64,000 nucleotides of DNA from Pollenia angustigena (taxonomy: Eukaryota; Arthropoda; Insecta; Diptera; Polleniidae). Positions 1-10,987 of the stretch are shown here, in pieces. The stretch covers positions 230,081,803-230,145,802 of the forward strand of contig OV884059.1 of NCBI GenBank assembly GCA_930367215.1. The letters are read 5' to 3'. The number at the start of each line of letters is the position of its first letter. Positions within the stretch are counted from its first letter, which is position 1. The position numbers and the translations under genes are program-made. The notes beneath the pieces are model-generated. The model made no database searches, was not told the origin of the DNA, and saw nothing but the letters and a program-made list of their open reading frames with translations.

Positions 1-786
1 GGTAAGAATGGCAAAGCCAATACGCTGTGCATAACTTGAATGAATTTTAAAACAACAGCGATGTGTGTGGGTGAGAAAGTTTGATTGCATGAACACAAAT
101 GATTGTATTTGATGTTGTTGATTTAATGCGAATTTTTTGCAATCGCACAAAGCCGTTCTCTGATGTATATCGTCGGTCTCATGTAGAAAGGCCCTAACTC
201 GTTTTTTTCGAAATGAATAGGAATGAAGGTGCTTTGTGATCTTATATTAATAGATACAAATTCCATCTCAATATTAACATTGTATGAATGTATCTATGAT
301 TAACTATTTACTATGTAGGTATATGATTATGTACATACTTGTATTTATTTTATATTTTTTTTTTAACCTATAACCGAACCTTTTAAGATAAATAAAATAA
401 AATTTATATTTATTAAAGAAATTAAAATTATTTTTCTTTTTATTGGTTTTTAAACCTAAAAAAGAATTTTAAGAATTCCAATGTGGGGCTATGCTTGCTA
501 TGAACCATTTTTCAGATAATGTTTTTTAAAACAGCAGAGTGCTATTTTTCATGAAACTATTTACAATAAACGAAATAAGTTCATATGGAAACATCAGGCG
601 TTGTAATCAGAATTGCATTCTAACTCAAAATTAAAAGCCATCATAACTGTCAGTTTATACCTCGTGTAAGTATTTGACTTACATATTTCAAAAATTGCTT
701 AATTATAAATTTAATTATTACGATTTTCTGACTAAATACATACTTAATATTGCATTACAAAAGATTTTTTTTTGAGAGTTACTTAC
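1..786. other. Left-edge AT-rich stretch, no exon recognised
   Basis: This stretch lies downstream of the FYVE exon of the minus-strand Rabenosyn-5 gene. Its right end (781-786) is the minus-strand splice donor of that exon. The next exon must begin with two bases completing a codon, but no convincing acceptor plus conserved coding sequence was found here, so this is probably intron, with the remaining exons beyond position 1. No long ORF or mobile element was recognised. Confidence 0.5.
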
Positions 787-934
787 ATGCCATATCAAGG
801 GGTAAAAATTTTGAACAGTCCTGGCACATTATACTGCCACATAGACGACAATGATGTTGACGCCTAGCAATATGAAAACTTTTCGCGCAGCTGGGACATA
901 ATTTAACTGAGCTCCCATCCAACCACGGAACAAT
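787..934 (-). CDS. Rbsn-5: Rabenosyn-5, coding exon 2 (FYVE domain, partial)
   Basis: The minus strand from 934 to 787 encodes about 49 residues with the hallmarks of a FYVE zinc finger: the N-terminal WxxD motif (WLDG), two CxxC pairs (LCPSCAK and later CRLCG) and the basic PI3P-binding signature RRQHHCRLCG. The exon is preceded by an acceptor (TTTAG on the minus strand at 935-939) in phase 0, matching the phase-0 end of exon 1, and is followed by a GTAAGT donor at 786-781 in phase 1. The last zinc-binding cysteines must lie in the next exon, outside the window or unrecognised. In the family this domain binds phosphatidylinositol 3-phosphate and brings the protein to early endosomes. Too short to appear as a long ORF, but the motif match is clear. 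Confidence 0.93.
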
Positions 935-1078
935 CTAAATAAATTTCGGTAATAGATTATTGTGTTATTCTTCCTTTTTTCTTGAATTTATTTTAAATAT
1001 GGCCATGTTCTGGAAATCGAGTTTGAAAACGACTGTTTTGAAAGTTCATAAAACTAATACATGTTATATACTTCAAAA

Positions 1079-1795
1079 TTTACCGACGCAGCTCCAACCC
1101 AAAGAAAAAGAACCCAGGGCCAACGTATAGGGCCAATATGGGTATTATATTAAAACTCTTGAATAGATCTTTCAGAACATAAAAAATGTATATCAAAATG
1201 TATCCCATTACAGTTTTTACAAAATTTTACATTAAAATACCACGGATGTGCAATGTGAACTAGGTTAATACTTGTGTAGGTTGTTCAAGTAAAAGTGTAC
1301 AAAAAAATTTATTAAATAACAAACACCAGCTTCGCTAACTTAAACTTCTCTGGATAGACAGCCTGCGGCCACGCGCAAAGATTTACTTTGCATAGACGTC
1401 CTTCGGCCGGTAGCAAGGATTTTCTCCTCTATGGCATAACGAACAACGGCTTCGCTTACAAAATCTTTTCTCCATAGTAATTATTATGCTTATTAAAACT
1501 CTTGTATTTAAGCAAACTCATACCCGCTTCTTAATGGGTTAAGAATTTTATAATAAATTTTGTATATTCAAAAATATCTATTTATTCAACAACTTTAAAA
1601 TAATACTTACTAATATTGACCCTATACGTTCAGAAATGTAGTGGAAAATCGCATATTTATAGGAAAAATTTAGAGGTCCATAGCTCGAAAACTATGCGTT
1701 TGCGCCACTTTTTCACTTTATATTTTTTCTTATTTTTAAATTTTATATCATAATAGCTAGGTTCTTGTTTTTTTATTTGGAGCTGCGTCGGTAAA
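1079..1795. mobile_element. MITE-like element with ~19-bp inverted ends
   Basis: TTTACCGACGCAGCTCCAA at 1079-1097 is matched by its reverse complement at 1777-1795, and the pairing continues weakly inward (AAAGAAAAAGAACC against GGTTCTTGTTTTTTT). The inner region also has an inverted pair around ACGTATAGGG (about 1123 and 1620). There is no coding capacity. It lies in the Rabenosyn-5 intron. Confidence 0.65.
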
Positions 1796-1872
1796 CTAGA
1801 TTTAAGTACAAAATTTGAGTACCAATTACTTTTACTAGAACAACTCATATTACCAGGTAAAACTAAGTTATT

Positions 1873-2370
1873 TTTAAAATATTTTTAATTAGGCTTAAGT
1901 TCATGAAATTTAATTTTTCATTAAATTATTTTTTTTTTGAAGAAAGGAATTTTACTACATGAAAATTAATTAAAATTGTTATTGACAATCTTTCATTCTT
2001 GACGTGGCTGGGGCTCGAACCCCGGCCGGCAGGTTACATGACATGTTTCGATTGCAACCACTCAATCTCCTCAGATGGATTGATTAAATCCATTGCAACC
2101 ACTCAATCTCCTCAGATGGATTGAGTGGTTGCAATCGAAACATGTCATGGTAACCTGCCGGCCGGGGTTCGAGCCCCAGCCACGTCAAGAATGAAAGATT
2201 GTCAATAACAATTTTAATTAATTTTCATGTAGTAAAATTCCTTTCTTCAAAAAAAAAAAATAATTTAATGAAAAATTAAATTTCATGAACTTAAGCCTAA
2301 TTAAAAATATTAAAAATTTGGATTAAAAACCATAAATAGTTCAACAAAATAACCACAATACTAATTATTT
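1873..2370. repeat. Head-to-head inverted pair of tRNA-like element
   Basis: A left arm (about 1873-2065) and right arm (2121 to about 2325) are near-perfect inverted copies around a 55-nt loop in which the CCACTCAATCTCCTCAGATGG segment is duplicated. Each arm contains a tRNA-like module with a consensus pol III B box (GGTTCGAGCCCC, right arm about 2165-2176) and an A-box-like TGAGGAGATTGAGTGG. The same sequence, diverged, forms the core of the 572-bp unit at 54-61 kb, and both share the right terminus CCACAATACTAATTATTT (here ending at 2370). It sits in the Rabenosyn-5 intron. Confidence 0.85.
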
Positions 2371-2650
2371 TTAAATAGTTTTACTAAAAATCAGATGAGA
2401 TTTCAATTTCTAGAACATGGCATATTTATTTTTTTTCTTTAAATTTTGTGTGCCCCGTAAACACCAAGTTATCCAAATTTTTATTCGAATTAGGTTTTAA
2501 ACTTATCAGGCATGTTCTATAAATCACAAGATTTCAAATCACTTGTGATTTTGAAATCACAATTGTGATTAGTGGGTGTTTTGAAAACACAAAAAGTTTT
2601 AACTTAGTTAATAATGGTGAAAACAAATAAGCAAGTCATTTTAAATCGGC

Positions 2651-2954
2651 ACTTGGCTGACTGGTTTAAAATAACAATTATGAAAGAAGCGTTTTTTCCA
2701 GAACACCTTTTTTGTGATTTCAAATAATTTTCACAAAAAGTTATTTTCAGAACATGCCTGTATATCAAGAAAAGACGATTTTACCGTACATAAAAAATAC
2801 TTACTTGACTGACTGGTTTAAAATAACAATTATGAAAGAAGCGTTTTTTCCAGAACACCTTTTTTGTGATTTCAAATCATTTTCACAAAAAGTGATTTTC
2901 AGAACATGCCTGTATATCAAGAAAAGACGATTTTACCGTACATAAAAAATACTT
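2651..2954. repeat. 152-bp direct tandem duplication at a splice donor
   Basis: Two copies (2651-2802 and 2803-2954) differ at only a few bases. The right copy ends in the functional minus-strand donor of Rabenosyn-5 exon 1 (GTAAGT at 2956-2951); the left copy carries the same AAAAAATACTTAC context at about 2794-2804, that is a second donor-like sequence deeper in the intron. Confidence 0.9.
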
Positions 2955-2956
2955 AC

Positions 2957-3445
2957 ATTTTGTTCGTGTTGTTTTCTTAATACTGCGTCTGTGGGCATAT
3001 CTTTTAAAAGCTTGTGTAGCCTAATGATTAATTTATTTGTTTCACTGGCATACCGTTCCAAGCGAGGATTTCTTATAGATTGAAAATATTCCGAAAGCGG
3101 TCTTTCCACACCAATTTCTTGGTGATCCATAAAATTAAAAATATTCATCAGAGAACGTGCATTGCTTGTTTCCCGTACAGTCGGATCGACTCCACTACGA
3201 GAGCTTGATATAGAAGCGTTTTTCTCTAAACTCTTTGGTAGATCAAAGTTGATTTTCTTTTTAGCTTTGCTAAAAATTTCTTTAAACAATGTTTTAATAT
3301 CGTCATCCTCAGCGTGAGTTTTGTCAAAATGGTCAGTGAGAAATTCTAAAGACTTCAAATCCTCTCGACATATAGGACAAATGAAACCTTCTAGTATTTC
3401 ACCATCAACATCACTTTCGTCAGGCTCTCCGAAGGGATTTGACAT
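2957..3445 (-). CDS. Rbsn-5: Rabenosyn-5, coding exon 1 (C2H2 finger)
   Basis: Starting at the ATG at 3445 and reading left, 163 codons end at a GTAAGT donor (2956-2951) in phase 0. The protein begins MSNPFGEPDESD and carries a C2H2 zinc finger at about residues 22-43 (FICPICREDL ... DHFDKTH), the N-terminal finger typical of Rabenosyn-5/ZFYVE20, followed by a basic stretch (AKKKINFDLPK) and a helical region leading to the FYVE domain of the next exon. Rabenosyn-5 is a Rab5 effector that works with Vps45 in endosomal fusion and recycling. Three further codons before a stop past the donor are intron read-through. The donor sits at the edge of a 152-bp tandem duplication that copied a second GTAAGTA site into the intron. 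No promoter motif was recognised upstream. The identification rests on finger plus FYVE order and is secure. Confidence 0.95.
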
Positions 3446-4571
3446 AATTGTTGTATTTTATAATAAATTAAAAAATTTAACAAAAATCCTCCTCTTTCTG
3501 AATAAATCTTCCTTTTTTTCTTTCCTCTATTTGTAGTTTACTAGACAGCTGATATTGACGTTTGGTTTCCTCCATGCTATACTACTTACCTACAGAGGAT
3601 GCTATCACAAAGAATACACTAGCAAAAGAAAAACACTTGTTTCTTATAACATGTCTGTATTATTATTACATCAAATGTCAAAATATTTGTCAATCTTGTT
3701 ATTGTGAATTTATTTTAAATCGTCATTACTTTCTTTTTTTGTGTATTGTTCTCTGTTATATTTTTTTGCAATGCAAATTTTATAAAAAAATATTAGATTT
3801 TAAAAAAGTGTAAATTAGTTCATGTATTTAAAGTGCATTATGAAAAATTTTAATTATCAATTAAAGTAAAGTAAAAACTTTTATGTATATTTTTTGTGGC
3901 CTGCGGAAGTTCCACTACTACTACAAAGTGACACACATCCATACATACGTTTAAGATGATAAAAAATATAAAAATTGTGAACAAAAAAGTGAAACAAATA
4001 ATAAAATAATGTACATATATAGATTGCTTGCAAATTAAAAAATTAACTTAATTTTTTTTATTGTACAAAAATTAGCAGTGTGTAATAGTGTTGCAATGTA
4101 TATTATAAACAACAAAATTGGTGACAAATATTTTTACGTTTTTTAACTGAAGCTACTAATTTTTAACAAGGCCATAATGTGTTCAATTCATTTTCGTTAA
4201 TTTTTTATAGTTTTTTTTCGTAATTGTTCAGTTTTCTATTAGGAGACATTAACATACATACATACTTACATATATGTATGTATATGGACGTGTTATTTTT
4301 TTATTTTTGTTTTTGCTAGTCTGCCTGACTGCCACTTGACTCAAAAAAGTGCAACTCTAATGATATTTATAAGAAAAATATAGATCAGAGAATATAGAGT
4401 AGTAATCTGTGATATAGATACAGGTGCTGCGCATTTATTTGAAATTGAAAGAATTATTGCAACAGCATCTGTGTTTTTGTAGTATCTAGCGGTATAATTT
4501 GTTTTCTGGTGTTTTAAGTTTCAATCTCTTAATTAATTATCTATTGTCAGCAGTGTGACCATTTTGAAATG
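3446..4571. other. Intergenic, 5' side of Rabenosyn-5
   Basis: AT-rich sequence that should hold the Rabenosyn-5 5' UTR and promoter on the minus strand. No TATA box or initiator could be assigned. A short TACA/TATG-rich simple repeat lies at about 4252-4285. Short ORFs here have no recognisable similarity. Confidence 0.5.
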
Positions 4572-5384
4572 TTTATACCATTCACCACAGGTGGAAAAGG
4601 GTATATATAAGTTTGTCATTCCATTTGTAATTTCTATAATATTGATCTTAGACCCTATAAAGTACATATATTCTGGGTCCTTATGAGGAGAGAATTTGAT
4701 TTAACGATGTCCGTCTGTCTTACGTTTAATATGTGTTTTTCGGAGACTAGACATGATAGCGACTATTTTGTTTTACATTTATGTCACATATAGTCTTCCA
4801 TTTCTTGCTATTAAAATTCAGTAAGATCGGTCCACAAATGGTTGAGATATTACCTAAAAACCACGACTACCTCTAATTTTTTCCGAAAATCCCTTGTTTT
4901 TATTACTTTTTTCTGCCTATCTGGAGAACGGCAAGAGCCCAAGTTTCCAAATAAGGTACAAACATTTAGGTTATAAATACACACCATCCCACAAAATGTG
5001 GACGGGATTGGAGAAGTGGGCGTTGTACCTCCCATACAAAAAGTATCAAAAATTGTATAAAAACCAAAATTTTTTGACTGTAATATGACCTATGGCTACG
5101 CCTTATATATCAAAAGATCAGATTTTTAGTAGAAAATATTTCCTGAAAAAATCGAGAAAATCGGTTCAGATACGAAAAAGTTATGGCCAAAATATTTTTT
5201 TTGAAAATACCCATTTTCGGGAACCATAGATCTTCTTGAGTCCAAGTTTTGTAACCAAAATAACTGGCAAATTTCTTCTTTAACATGTCGTAATATAAAT
5301 CTGTCAAATCGGTTAAGAAATAGCTGAGTTATGACCAAAATACTGAAATCCATAAAATTACTCTATTTTTATAGTTAAGTTTAT
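4572..5384 (+). repeat. Dispersed dipteran repeat, copy 1
   Basis: It begins with a TTTATACCATTCACCAC-type end followed by GTGGAAAAGGGTATATATAA and a GTCATTCC...TAATTTCTA...CCCTATAAAGTA block. The same block recurs at 5385-5510, so it is a dispersed repeat. The right boundary is uncertain; the text up to about 5380 has no genes. Confidence 0.6.
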
Positions 5385-5587
5385 TTTTTATACCCTTCAC
5401 CGAAGGTAAAAGGGTATATATAACTTTGTCATTCCGTTTGTAATTTCTACAATATTTATCCTACACCCTATAAAGTATATATATTCTGGGTTCTTATGAA
5501 AAGCGAAGTTCAAATCCGGTTGTCGCGTGAGTTGTGAACAGTAAACGGTCCATATTTCATTTTAATGATAGGTATTTAAACAACGTT

Positions 5588-5660
5588 CCTTCATGGTTCA
5601 GTTGTCTAGGGAGTATGTTAAGTTAGAAACTGTGAGTTCCCTGGTTCGAATCTTGGTTTT
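5588..5660 (+). repeat. tRNA-like SINE fragment
   Basis: An A-box match TGGTTCAGTTG at 5594-5604 and a B-box match GGTTCGAATCT at 5643-5653 stand 49 nt apart. The sequence does not fold into a complete tRNA by eye, and a T-rich run follows, so a tRNA-derived SINE head is more likely than a tRNA gene. Confidence 0.45.
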
Positions 5661-5717
5661 TTAAAAAGAAAATTTTTTTTAATATTATTATGTTCTAAAA
5701 ACGATTTTAAAAAAATA

Positions 5718-6778
5718 TTTTTATTTATTTTATTTATTTATTTATTTGTTGTACAATAAGCCTAAAAGGCCAAAGACGTACCATTATAATTCAATATTTC
5801 ACAAATTCAATACTTCCACCATGCCAAAAAGTAATAACAATTCAAAAGACTTTCTTATTTATAATTTTTTAAATAATGGCACAGTGTATATACATATTCT
5901 TAATGATAATTATAACAAACTAAATACATATATTGAAAAAATACAAACATTTTGTAAAAATGTTATAATTAAATCAATTTAAATGTACACCTACTCAGGA
6001 CATGGCTCAGGAATTTTAAGTAAAACAACGGTAGTCCAAAAATAAGCAGCAGAAGCAAAAAACAAGACAAACCTTAATTATGGGTGATTTTGAAAAAGGG
6101 ACAATAGTTTGTTTTTAAATACGCCATGCGATAGTGAAAAAGTACGTAGATGAGGCGGCAAGTCACTCCAGTTTCTGGCAGTTCTAATAAGAAATGATCT
6201 TTCAAAGACAGAACATGTAATAAGCGGAATAAAAATTTGAAAGTTTCTTGTGGACCTGGAAAAACTAAACTTAGATAGTAAATAATTAGGAACGCCATCC
6301 TTAATTATTTTATAAAAAAATATTAAATTTCGAAGATTAATGTATTCCCCTAATCTGCAACCTAAAAAGTTTTCAACTGCGTGAGATACATGATCACGAT
6401 ATTTAATACCATACACAAATCTGACTATTCTTTTGATTATATATTCCATTTTATCTAAATTATAGGATAGAGTTCCTGAATCAACTTCGATACAATAATT
6501 GACATGAGACATCCATAATGTATGAGCAATTGTATATTTAACCTTTGTTGGCAAATATATACCACAGTGATACAGTTTCCTAAGGCCTAAAGTAACCCTA
6601 GAGGATATGCCATCAATATGCTGACTAAAAGTTAGATATTGATCGATTATAACACCAAGACATTTAAGTGACAGAACAAAACTAACGTTATTACCCAAGA
6701 TGTTAATCTCAGGATAAGGGACATTACGATAACCAGAACGAAACATGATTGCCTTCGTTTTGGAGGCATTAATGGAGA
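5718..6778 (-). mobile_element. 5'-truncated non-LTR retrotransposon (LINE)
   Basis: In minus orientation the element begins abruptly near 6778 inside reverse transcriptase, continues through the RT C-terminus, and ends with a 3' tail made of TAAA-type repeats (the TTTATTTATT run at about 5718-5750) preceded by a GGCCTTTTAGGC-like segment. This is the usual outcome of truncated target-primed reverse transcription. A related 3' tail occurs at 50640-50686 and at 61100-61146. Confidence 0.85.
6078..6746 (-). pseudogene. LINE reverse transcriptase, C-terminal fragment
   Basis: An uninterrupted 222-codon frame covers the thumb and C-terminal part of a non-LTR reverse transcriptase of the jockey/I/R1 supergroup. 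Recognisable pieces are the KCLGVIID segment (usual LGV motif after the catalytic domain), a helical region ending MSHVNYCIEVDSG, and the terminal FLIRTARNWSDLPPHLR block that these proteins share. The catalytic YxDD lies upstream and is absent because the copy is 5'-truncated. The first methionine is internal, not a true start; the frame is open upstream to about 6778. It cannot act on its own. Confidence 0.85.
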
Positions 6779-6944
6779 ATATTTACCAGTTTTCGCTTTT
6801 TAAATTTTATTTATAATGAAGTTTTAAGTATTGTAAATATGAATGTATATGTAAAAATTATTTAGTTGCTCTCTATTCTACTCGCACAATGGTGAAGGGT
6901 ATATAAGATTCGGCACAGCGGAATATAGCACTCTTACTTGTTTT

Positions 6945-7730
6945 AATTTCCTTTGTTTTAAAGCTCTACGCTATATGTTTGTTTAATTTGTTTTCTAACA
7001 TGTTACTATTTCTTACAAAAATTTAAGATTTTATTTTCAATTATGTGTCCATGTAAATATGGATATATTATTGGCGTATTTAAATTAATACTCGGCCTTG
7101 GTTTAAACAATAATAGAAAATCAAAGAGAGAAAATTATTAAATGAACTTTTCGTTGCTTTAAATTACATTTTTATTTAATTTAACATAAAGAAGAATTTA
7201 ACTCAATCAACGGACAATATTAACTGCAACTGAAAATCCGTATTAAAATGCACTTGGTTTGTTGAATAACTGTTAGAATCAGTTAAAAATAAATTTGCTT
7301 GGAATTTTCAATGTTTATTTATTTAAAAATGTCTGAACGGAATATTTCTTAAATAAACTACAGTCCGTTACTGTAATAATATTGTGAGTGTAGTATCCCC
7401 TCATACACCACGGCTGATTAAGGGTATAAAACTGTAAAAAAATGTTATTTAATATGATAAATTAAATTTCTCCTTAATGCACAATTTGTTTAATAACGAA
7501 ATTGTTTCAGAATTCCTACTTCGTAATGCTTAGCTTTCTGTTTCTATTCACCCTTCCAGAAATAGCATTCCCCTTAGACTTCAATATTTTCATTCTCATT
7601 ATGCAATGTTTATACGTGTATTGATTTCTATGATCCTTTTAGCAACAAAAATACCCACTTTAATATCTTAAAATAGATTTTATATTTATTATATATGTAT
7701 TTATTAAACGTGTAATATTGTCCTAAGGCC
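6945..7730. other. AT-rich intergenic, nothing recognised
   Basis: No coding frame, inverted repeat or known element was recognised here. A short phrase at about 7390-7430 resembles the ACCAC...AAGGGTATAAA ends of dispersed repeats, but this is too weak to annotate. Confidence 0.4.
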
Positions 7731-8025
7731 AAGGACCGGAAAATGTTTTTTATTTTGTTTCTAAAAAAATATTTATTGTGCAAGTTTAAAAAACTCTACA
7801 TTTTACAGAAAATAAAAATTTTCTAAAATAGTTTTGAAAAAAATGCCGTCGAAAAAAATAAATAAAATAAAGTTTTTAAAATAAAACGTTTTCTTAAAAA
7901 CATAATATAAAGTTTTTAAAATAAAACGTTTTCTTAAAAACGTTAAAAAAACAATAACAAAATAATTATATTTAAATATTGTCATACAAATTTCATTCTT
8001 CAAAACAAATTTAAATAAATTTATG

Positions 8026-8520
8026 AAGAGCCCTGTAGGAAGTCAAACACATTTATAATAGAGCTACCTAAACAAGAGCGGCAAGCGTTTTTTTAAACAT
8101 GCAAATTCTATTGCCAATACATTTTCAATAAAATAAAACTACCAAGCGAACTATCAAATAAGATTTTCCAGCCGGGTGGTGTTAAATTCGCGTTCTAAAG
8201 GTTTGTTTCGTATAAACTGTGTGAAAATTATAAGTTTTGACATAAAACAGACGCTTGCCGCTCTTTTTTAGGTAGCTCAGTAACTAACTTAAAAATGTTT
8301 TTTTATAACCACATCTAGTTGATTAATTGGCTTTTTTCCTTGTCGACGACTCATTATTTTAACATAGGCATGTCATAGGCAGTAGTCAATTGGCCATTTT
8401 TGCATGACTTTTAAACTGACTACAAGCTACTTATTTTTCAACCTATTTGTAATTAATTAAAAGTATTGTCAGTTTATAATAAATTATTTAAATGTTAAAT
8501 AATTTTTGTCAAAAAAATAT
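8026..8520 (-). repeat. Old copy of the 53.9-kb repeat, interrupted by a MITE
   Basis: The reverse complement of this stretch matches, with divergence, the sequence at about 53900-54165 (shared phrases GACTTCCTACAGGG, CATAGGCATG, CGTCGACAAGG-like). A MITE at 8061-8278 splits it near its left end, so the repeat predates the MITE. Confidence 0.7.
8061..8278. mobile_element. MITE, ~30-bp inverted ends
   Basis: GAGCTACCTAAACAAGAGCG (8061-8080) continuing GCAAGCGT pairs with ACGCTTGCCGCTC...TAGGTAGCTC ending at 8278. The uninterrupted counterpart at 54 kb shows the empty site, which supports insertion. No coding capacity. Confidence 0.8.
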
Positions 8521-8883
8521 ACAAATGTACATATGAACATGCATACATATGTATATCTTTATATATTTTGATATAGAAATAATTATTTATGAAAATTTTG
8601 CATTAAACTGCCCTAAATGATGATGTTAAATAGTCCTGAAATAAATACGCAACATAATTGCTAGTACATAAACAGCTTTGTATCGATTTAATTTTTAATT
8701 ATTTTAAAATGTTTGTTATTTTTTTCATTTGACTTCATGGCATGCTTGTTTTACTTATTTGGCTTTTATTTGTGTTTTACGTGTGCCTTTTTGGTTGATA
8801 TCTGCATGAGATTTAAACACATTTGTAGTCATTTAAATTGACTATTTTATTTACTACAGGGAGGTTTCTGAGAATACATACAT

Positions 8884-9451
8884 TAGCTCTGTTTCTTTAC
8901 TCTACTTTGGGATCCCTCGGGATCCCAATTTGCACGAAAAGCGTTCCCGTACTTTTAATTTGTGTAAATGAGAGCGGATTTGAGAAGATAAAATTCTTCT
9001 TCTTCTTGCACGAAACAGCCCAGAATTTTTCTTCGTGCAAATTGTGTAAATTGTCAAACAGCTGTAAAACATAAACAAAACAATGAAATGCAAAGCAAAA
9101 AAATTTGAACCAAATTTTGAAAAAAGTGTTCTGGAGTCAAATAATGTACTTAAATATAAAGTTTTTTGTTGAAATATTTGAAAAACATAATAATAGTTAT
9201 TGTAAAAGTGTTTGTTTGGTTTAATTTTTGGTAAAATTAGTTTATTTATGCAGACAATATACAATTTTTCAAAAGTGGCATAAACTTTTATTGTTTTGTA
9301 AAAACTATCAAAACAATGACTTTTTATTTCGTGCTTAAAATTTGGTTTTTTCTGTTCCCGTACTTTTGTGTAATTTTGTCTCTTTATGAGAGAAATTTAT
9401 TCTTGCTCTCATTTTCACGAACTTTACCCAAAAAGTAAAGAAACAGAGCTA
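8884..9451. mobile_element. MITE-like element, ~25-bp inverted ends
   Basis: TAGCTCTGTTTCTTTACTC at 8884 pairs with AGTAAAGAAACAGAGCTA ending at 9451. Inside, GTTCCCGTACTTTT occurs near both ends. A partial relative seems to lie near 39895-39960 (GGGATCCCA...AAAAAGCGTTACC). No coding potential. Confidence 0.65.
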
Positions 9452-9662
9452 TTATTTTACATTTCTTAAACATACATACATAGAAAAAAAATTCTAAAAA
9501 AAAACGTTTTAAGAAATATTTTTCAACAAAAAAAAAAAGTTTTTCAAAAATTTTTATTTGTTTTTTTTTACAAAAAAAGTTTTTGCATTTTTTTGAAACT
9601 ATAAATTTTGTTTTCAAAGAAATTTTTTTTCTTTTTTCGTTTAAATTTTAAACACAGAAAAA

Positions 9663-10182
9663 CAATATTAAGGGTCCTCATGATATCGTTTATAAGTCTC
9701 GTAAACTGTGCAAACTGTGCATTCTTACACCCTCGTAAATGAACTGTCAAAAATTGTATGAGAATTCATTTACACAAACTGCTTAAATTTGCCCAACAAT
9801 TTTGACTCGTAAACTTGCGCTGTTCAATTGTGCATTTATACAGACAAATTTTTTTAATGCTTACCGCCGTTTTCAATGAAAACTTCAAGTGTAAATAAAT
9901 CACAAACAATAAATTCTTGTAATAATATAAGCATATTAGTCTTTTGGCTTTCTTTATGCATGTTTAAAAACAAATTTCATTTATAATTTACAAATTTCAA
10001 GTTTTTTATTATATTTTTAATTATTTTTTTTTAATATATTTTTTATTGACGTTTCTGATTGAAATGACATTAATTGTTTAAAAATACACAAAAATTAAAA
10101 AGGATCTTCATGAAACGAGTCTCGCAAGTTTACCCGTTTGCACAAATGGTAATTTTAAGCAATATCATGAAGACCCTTATTG
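9663..10182. mobile_element. MITE-like element with subterminal inverted repeats
   Basis: CAATATTAAGGGTCCTCATG at 9663 pairs with CATGAAGACCCTTATTG ending at 10182, and inner blocks (CTCGTAAACTGTGCAAA against TTTGCACAAATGG region) pair loosely. AT-rich and noncoding. Confidence 0.55.
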
Positions 10183-10440
10183 TTTTTTTCACACACAAAA
10201 ATTTTTTATTTGAAAAATTAAATTTAATTTTGTGTTTTCCGTTCGTAATTTCCGGTCCTTGCCTAAGGCTTAGCCTACTATCCTACCAAGCGAAAATTAT
10301 CCGACCAAATTTTGTCGGAAAAGACAAACAATGGCAACGTTGTTGCTCATAATTTTTGACAGCACGGAGTTTATTACACAAACAAATTTGCCTGTTTTTG
10401 TTGTATTGTTGTACAACAACACCTAGCGCTGCCACCTTGT

Positions 10441-10585
10441 AGTGCCCCGGTAGGCTAACTAGTAGTGAGCTAGTCTATCAACCCCGGGGTTGCGGGTTCG
10501 ATTCCCGCCAGAGACTCCGGTTTCTTTCCTGCAGACAAGCGTCAAGCTTCGCGGGGATTAGCATAGGGAATTAAAAAAAAAAGTT
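10441..10585 (+). repeat. tRNA-derived SINE, full-length-like copy
   Basis: A tRNA-like head with the B box GGTTCGATTCC at 10495-10505 is followed by a short body (GAGACTCCGG...AGCATAGGGAATT) and a 10-base A tail. A second copy lies on the minus strand at 62326-62431. The sequence on either side (GCTGCCACCTTG on the left, CACCATGGAACAGGCTGT on the right) resembles one end of the MITE at 36188-36552, so the SINE seems to have landed inside a copy of that MITE. Confidence 0.8.
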
Positions 10586-10987
10586 ATTTCACCATGGAAC
10601 AGGCTGTGAGTTTTTAATTTTTAAAATTAAAAAATTTCTATCAGCTTAAAAAGAAAAACAAAAAAAGATATTTATTTTTGAAGTACGATATGTACATGAA
10701 AAAATATTTATCATTGGTGTTCAAAAAAAAATTTTCATCACCCCTATAGGGATGAAACGATACTAGTAAATACAAGTACATATTCGATACTTTTATATAA
10801 GTACCAAGTATTTTTGTAATCGATACTTATCAACCGAGTACCAAGTAGTATCGGTAAAAAAAATACTCGGTATCGGTCAAAAGTAATCGTTTAATTTTGG
10901 TATTGAAATTAATATTAAATTTTTGATTATTTTCCAAAGCTGGAGCAGCAGTAACGGTATCAAGAAACTGTTTGACCAGTAAACACT

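Larger units (their letters stand above)
5385..6944 (+). repeat. Dispersed repeat, copy 2, split by a LINE
   Basis: The left part (from about 5385, TATACCCTTCACCGAAGG) repeats the start of copy 1. The probable right end, GGTGAAGGGTATATAAGATT and following bases at 6891-6944, is an inverted match to the left end TATACCCTTCACC. A minus-strand LINE (5718-6778) lies between the two parts, so the repeat appears interrupted by it. Confidence 0.55.
7733..10269. mobile_element. Possible composite element with inverted ends
   Basis: CTAAGGCCAAGGACCGGAAAA at about 7733 is matched by the inverted TTTCCGGTCCTTGCCTAAGG ending at about 10269. Between them lie several smaller elements annotated separately. 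The two ends could be TIRs of one 2.5-kb element later filled by insertions, or two independent copies of a short repeat. Confidence 0.35.

Noticed and set aside
2021..2176. Possible functional tRNA genes at about 2 kb, at 10.5 kb and in the array
   Set aside because: B boxes are present but no complete cloverleaf with paired acceptor stem could be drawn, and the sequences continue into repeat bodies or A tails, so they are tRNA-derived repeats.
3321..3536. ORFs opposite Rabenosyn-5 exon 1, and the small ORFs at 3562-3813
   Set aside because: The first is the shadow of a real exon; the second has no domain, no conserved texture and the composition of intergenic DNA.
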